NCBI GenBank assembly: GCA_017958935.1
Contig: JAGDBR010000063.1
Span: 1-7,453, forward strand
Reading direction: 5' to 3'
DNA: 7,453 bases
Source of the DNA: Lachnospiraceae bacterium
GTDB taxonomy: Bacteria > Bacillota_A > Clostridia > Lachnospirales > Lachnospiraceae
The translations under genes were made by a program, and so were the position numbers. This document shows, one piece after another, positions 4,804-7,453 of this stretch; positions within the stretch are counted from its first letter, which is position 1; each line of letters opens with the position of its first letter. Below the pieces are notes generated by a model, which made no database searches, had not been told where the DNA came from, and saw only the letters and a program-made list of their open reading frames with translations.

Positions 4804-7453
4804 ATGTATTTAAAATCCATTGAGATCCAGGGCTTTAAGTCCTTTGCGAACAAAATCAAATTCGAATTCAAGGAAGGCATCACGGGCATCGTCGGACCGA
4901 ACGGCTCCGGTAAGAGCAACATCGCGGACGCGGTGCGCTGGGTATTCGGCGAGCAGAGCGCGAAACAGCTCCGCGGCTCGAGCATGCAGGACGTCATCTT
5001 CGCCGGCACGCAGCTTCGGAAGCCTTTGAGCTACGCCGCCGTCGCGATCACGCTGGACAACACGGACCGCGCGCTGAATCTGGATTATGACGAGGTCGTC
5101 GTTGAGCGGAAAGTCTACCGTTCCGGCGAATCCGAGTACATCCTGAACGGCAATCAGTGCCGCCTGCGCGACGTGTACGAGCTGTTCTACGACACCGGCA
5201 TCGGCAAGGAAGGCTATTCGATCATCGGTCAGGGCCAGGTCGACAAGATCCTTTCGGGCAAGCCCGAGGAGCGGCGCGAGCTGTTCGACGAGGCCGCCGG
5301 CATCGTGAAATATAAAAAGCGCAAGCAGGTCGCGCTTCGAAAGCTCGAGAACGAACGTGCGAACATGGTCCGTCTGACGGACATCCTGAGCGAACTCGAG
5401 AAGCAGGCCGGCCCCTTGAAACGGCAGGCCGAGACCGCGAAGAAATACCTCGCGCTCCGGGATGAGCTCAGAAGCTACGACATCAACGCTTTCCTGCTGG
5501 ATACGGAAAGCTTCACGAAACAATTGGGCGCGACGTCCGTGAACCTTGAGAACGCGTCGCGAGAGCTGGCTGAAAAGAAGGCGGCGTCCGATGCGCTCCG
5601 CGGGGATTACGCCGACGTCGACGAGAGCCTCGCGGCGCTGGACGAAAAGCTCGAACAGGTCCGCGGGACGATCGCCGAGCGCTTCGCCGAAAGAAGCGAA
5701 GTCGAGCACAACATCGGCGTCTTCAACGAGCGCATCCACACGGAAGAGAGCAACATCTCGCATTTCGGGACGCGTCTTGATGAGATCGCATCCGAAACGC
5801 AGGAGAAAGAGCGGCAGATCGAAGAACTCGGAAAAGACGAGGAAGGTAATTCCGGCCGCCTTTCCACACTGCAGCAGACGCTGGAAGACAAGAGCGGCGT
5901 GCTGCATGAATTCGACACGCGCATCCTGCTGTACCGCGAAACGATCGAGGAATCGCACGGCAAGGAGATCGACCTGCTGAACCGGCAGTCCGAGGTCCGT
6001 GCGAAGCACCAGGAGATCACGGCTTACCTGCAGCAGGCGGACGTCCGCATGGAGGAGTATTCCGAACGCCGGCAGGATCTGAAGGCGCGCGGCGAATCGC
6101 TGCAGACGGAGATCACGTCTTCCGAACAGGCTGTCGCACAGTCCGCGGAAGCACTTTCCGGCAAGCAGGCCGAGATCGACGCGCTCGTCAAGGAATTGAA
6201 CGAAGCGGAGAGCGAGCTTTCTTCGGCACAGCGCTCCCTGAACGATCAGCTGCAGCAGTATCAGGTCGAAAAGAGCCGTCTCGACACGCTCCGCACGATG
6301 CAGGAGCGCTACGAAGGCTTCAACGCCGCGGTGCGCAAGGTCATGGAGATCCGGAAGTCTTATCCGGGCGTCCTCGGTACCGTCGCGGATCTGCTAAAGA
6401 CTGACGAAAAGCATCAGACCGCAGTCGAAACGGCGCTCGGCGGCAATTTCCAGAACATCATCGTCGAACAGGAAAGCACGGCGAAGAAGCTCATCGACTA
6501 TCTGAAGACGAACCGTGAAGGCCGGGCGACGTTCCTGCCGATCGACGCGGTAAGGCCTTCGGAAGGCATCCGCGAGAAGGCGGTCTTCGATGAGCCGGGC
6601 GTCCTCGGCACCTGCGACGAATTCATTCAGTGCGACGACAAGTACCGCAATATCGCGAAGTACCTGGTCGGCCGGTTCCTGTGCGTGGACAACGTGGACC
6701 ACGCGCTCGCGATCGCGCGCAAATACCGGTATTCCCTTCGCATCGTGACGCTGGACGGCGAATTCCTGAACGCGGGCGGATCCATTGCCGGCGGCGCCTT
6801 CAAGAGCCGCGGCAGCGTCCTGAACCGCACGAAAGAACTGGACGGCCTCGAGAAAGAAGCGGAAACGCACAAAAAGAACGCGGATCTTTCGCAGAAGCGC
6901 GTCAATCAGTACCGTCAGCTGCGTTCCAGCCTCGAGACCGAGATCGACGACCTGCGGGAAGATCTGGACGGACTGCGCGTCGATGATGCGAACCTGAAAG
7001 CATCTCTCGACTCGAAGCGCCGCGAACTGACGGTCCTGAAAATGGAACTGCAGGAGAACGCGACGTCGATCGAGAACCTGAAGAAACAGCAGGTCGAATA
7101 CAAGGCCGAGCAGGCTGCCGTCGTAAAGGCATTGGAGGAACTCGAAAAGGTATCCGACAGCTCCGGCGATACGAGCGCGGAAACGAAGCAACTGCTGGAG
7201 GATGCGCTGAACGAGCGTGCGCCGCTCCGGAAGGAAGTCGACGCACTGAAACTGGAACTCGCGCAGCTGGAGCAGACGATCGAATTCGGCAGGAACGACG
7301 TGCAGCGTCTGAAGTCCGAGATCGAACACTCTGCGGAAGACGCGGTCCGCCTGAACGAAATGATCGCGAACGCCGGCGAAGCCATTGAGTCGCACCGGTC
7401 GGAGATTGCCGGCCTCGAAGAGAAACTGAAGGAGATGGCCGATCTGTCCTCCG
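4804..7453 (+). CDS. smc: Chromosome segregation protein SMC (3' end outside window)
   Basis: SMC is the ATP-driven core of bacterial condensin. With ScpA and ScpB it organises and separates the chromosome. The window holds 883 residues of a protein usually near 1,180, with no stop through 7453. The N-terminus MYLKSIEIQGFKSFANK is typical. The Walker A motif GPNGSGKS is at 31-38, AVRWVFGEQSAKQLRG follows (43-58), then VYRSGESEYILNG (104-116) and DTGIGKEGYSIIGQGQVDKIL (130-150) including the Q-loop. A long Glu/Lys/Gln/Arg-rich coiled coil covers roughly 165-510. The hinge starts at YPGVLGTVADLL (about 520) and ends at NAGGSIAGG (656-664), with GRATFLPID inside. The returning coiled coil runs to the window edge. 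The ABC signature and Walker B lie beyond it. The AAGGA at 4786-4790 overlaps the rnc stop and is 13 bases from the ATG, a rather long spacing. Confidence 0.98.
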   Translation, partial: MYLKSIEIQGFKSFANKIKFEFKEGITGIVGPNGSGKSNIADAVRWVFGEQSAKQLRGSSMQDVIFAGTQLRKPLSYAAVAITLDNTDRALNLDYDEVVVERKVYRSGESEYILNGNQCRLRDVYELFYDTGIGKEGYSIIGQGQVDKILSGKPEERRELFDEAAGIVKYKKRKQVALRKLENERANMVRLTDILSELEKQAGPLKRQAETAKKYLALRDELRSYDINAFLLDTESFTKQLGATSVNLENASRELAEKKAASDALRGDYADVDESLAALDEKLEQVRGTIAERFAERSEVEHNIGVFNERIHTEESNISHFGTRLDEIASETQEKERQIEELGKDEEGNSGRLSTLQQTLEDKSGVLHEFDTRILLYRETIEESHGKEIDLLNRQSEVRAKHQEITAYLQQADVRMEEYSERRQDLKARGESLQTEITSSEQAVAQSAEALSGKQAEIDALVKELNEAESELSSAQRSLNDQLQQYQVEKSRLDTLRTMQERYEGFNAAVRKVMEIRKSYPGVLGTVADLLKTDEKHQTAVETALGGNFQNIIVEQESTAKKLIDYLKTNREGRATFLPIDAVRPSEGIREKAVFDEPGVLGTCDEFIQCDDKYRNIAKYLVGRFLCVDNVDHALAIARKYRYSLRIVTLDGEFLNAGGSIAGGAFKSRGSVLNRTKELDGLEKEAETHKKNADLSQKRVNQYRQLRSSLETEIDDLREDLDGLRVDDANLKASLDSKRRELTVLKMELQENATSIENLKKQQVEYKAEQAAVVKALEELEKVSDSSGDTSAETKQLLEDALNERAPLRKEVDALKLELAQLEQTIEFGRNDVQRLKSEIEHSAEDAVRLNEMIANAGEAIESHRSEIAGLEEKLKEMADLSS

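Noticed and set aside
4810..6009. 399-codon open frame on the minus strand
   Set aside because: It lies wholly antisense to smc, whose Walker A, Q-loop and other motifs are unmistakable on the + strand. GC-rich codon bias creates such long antisense frames, and its translation shows no recognisable domain.
6394..7395. 333-codon minus-strand open frame opposite the smc hinge and coiled coil
   Set aside because: This is a shadow of the SMC reading frame; the repetitive coiled-coil codons produce long antisense openings.

Overview
The window reads as ordinary chromosomal housekeeping DNA from a fairly GC-rich Bacillota (Firmicutes) bacterium. The pointers are the plsX-rnc-smc gene order, the Gram-positive style of the FtsW and SMC motifs, strong GGAGG-type ribosome binding sites, a TTG start, and tRNA genes that do not encode CCA. 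I cannot fix the genus. A Clostridia- or Erysipelotrichia-like lineage is only a guess. Every gene is on the + strand and they are tightly packed. The long minus-strand open frames are shadows of the GC-rich coding strand.

Layout. Bases 1-783 hold the 3' end of recA followed almost at once by recX, so the recombinase and its modulator form one unit. Bases 784-1165 hold three tRNA-Leu genes with anticodons TAG, AAG and CAG, all reading the CUN leucine box. One promoter precedes the first gene. A better promoter (TTGACA, 17 bp, TATATT with an extended -10) precedes the second and third. A strong intrinsic terminator closes the cluster at 1177-1209. Bases 1211-1300 form an unusually structured leader (a long bulged hairpin followed by a second perfect hairpin) that ends in the GGGAGG site and TTG start of the next gene.

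From 1301 to the end runs a compact block: an ftsW-type SEDS glycosyltransferase; a 170-residue truncated sigma-70-like protein overlapping it by 8 bp; plsX (phospholipid synthesis); rnc (RNase III, overlapping plsX by 4 bp); and smc (chromosome condensation), which is open at the window edge after 883 residues. The overlaps and short gaps suggest co-transcription and translational coupling of cell-wall, membrane, RNA-processing and chromosome-segregation functions.

The points most worth a second look are: (1) the tRNA-Leu with A at wobble position 34, which implies inosine decoding outside the usual tRNA-Arg; (2) the sigma-like protein that keeps the core-binding segment but has lost the promoter-melting motif and region 4; and (3) the back-to-back hairpins between the tRNA terminator and ftsW. 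I saw no CRISPR array, insertion sequence, phage gene or clear sign of horizontal transfer.
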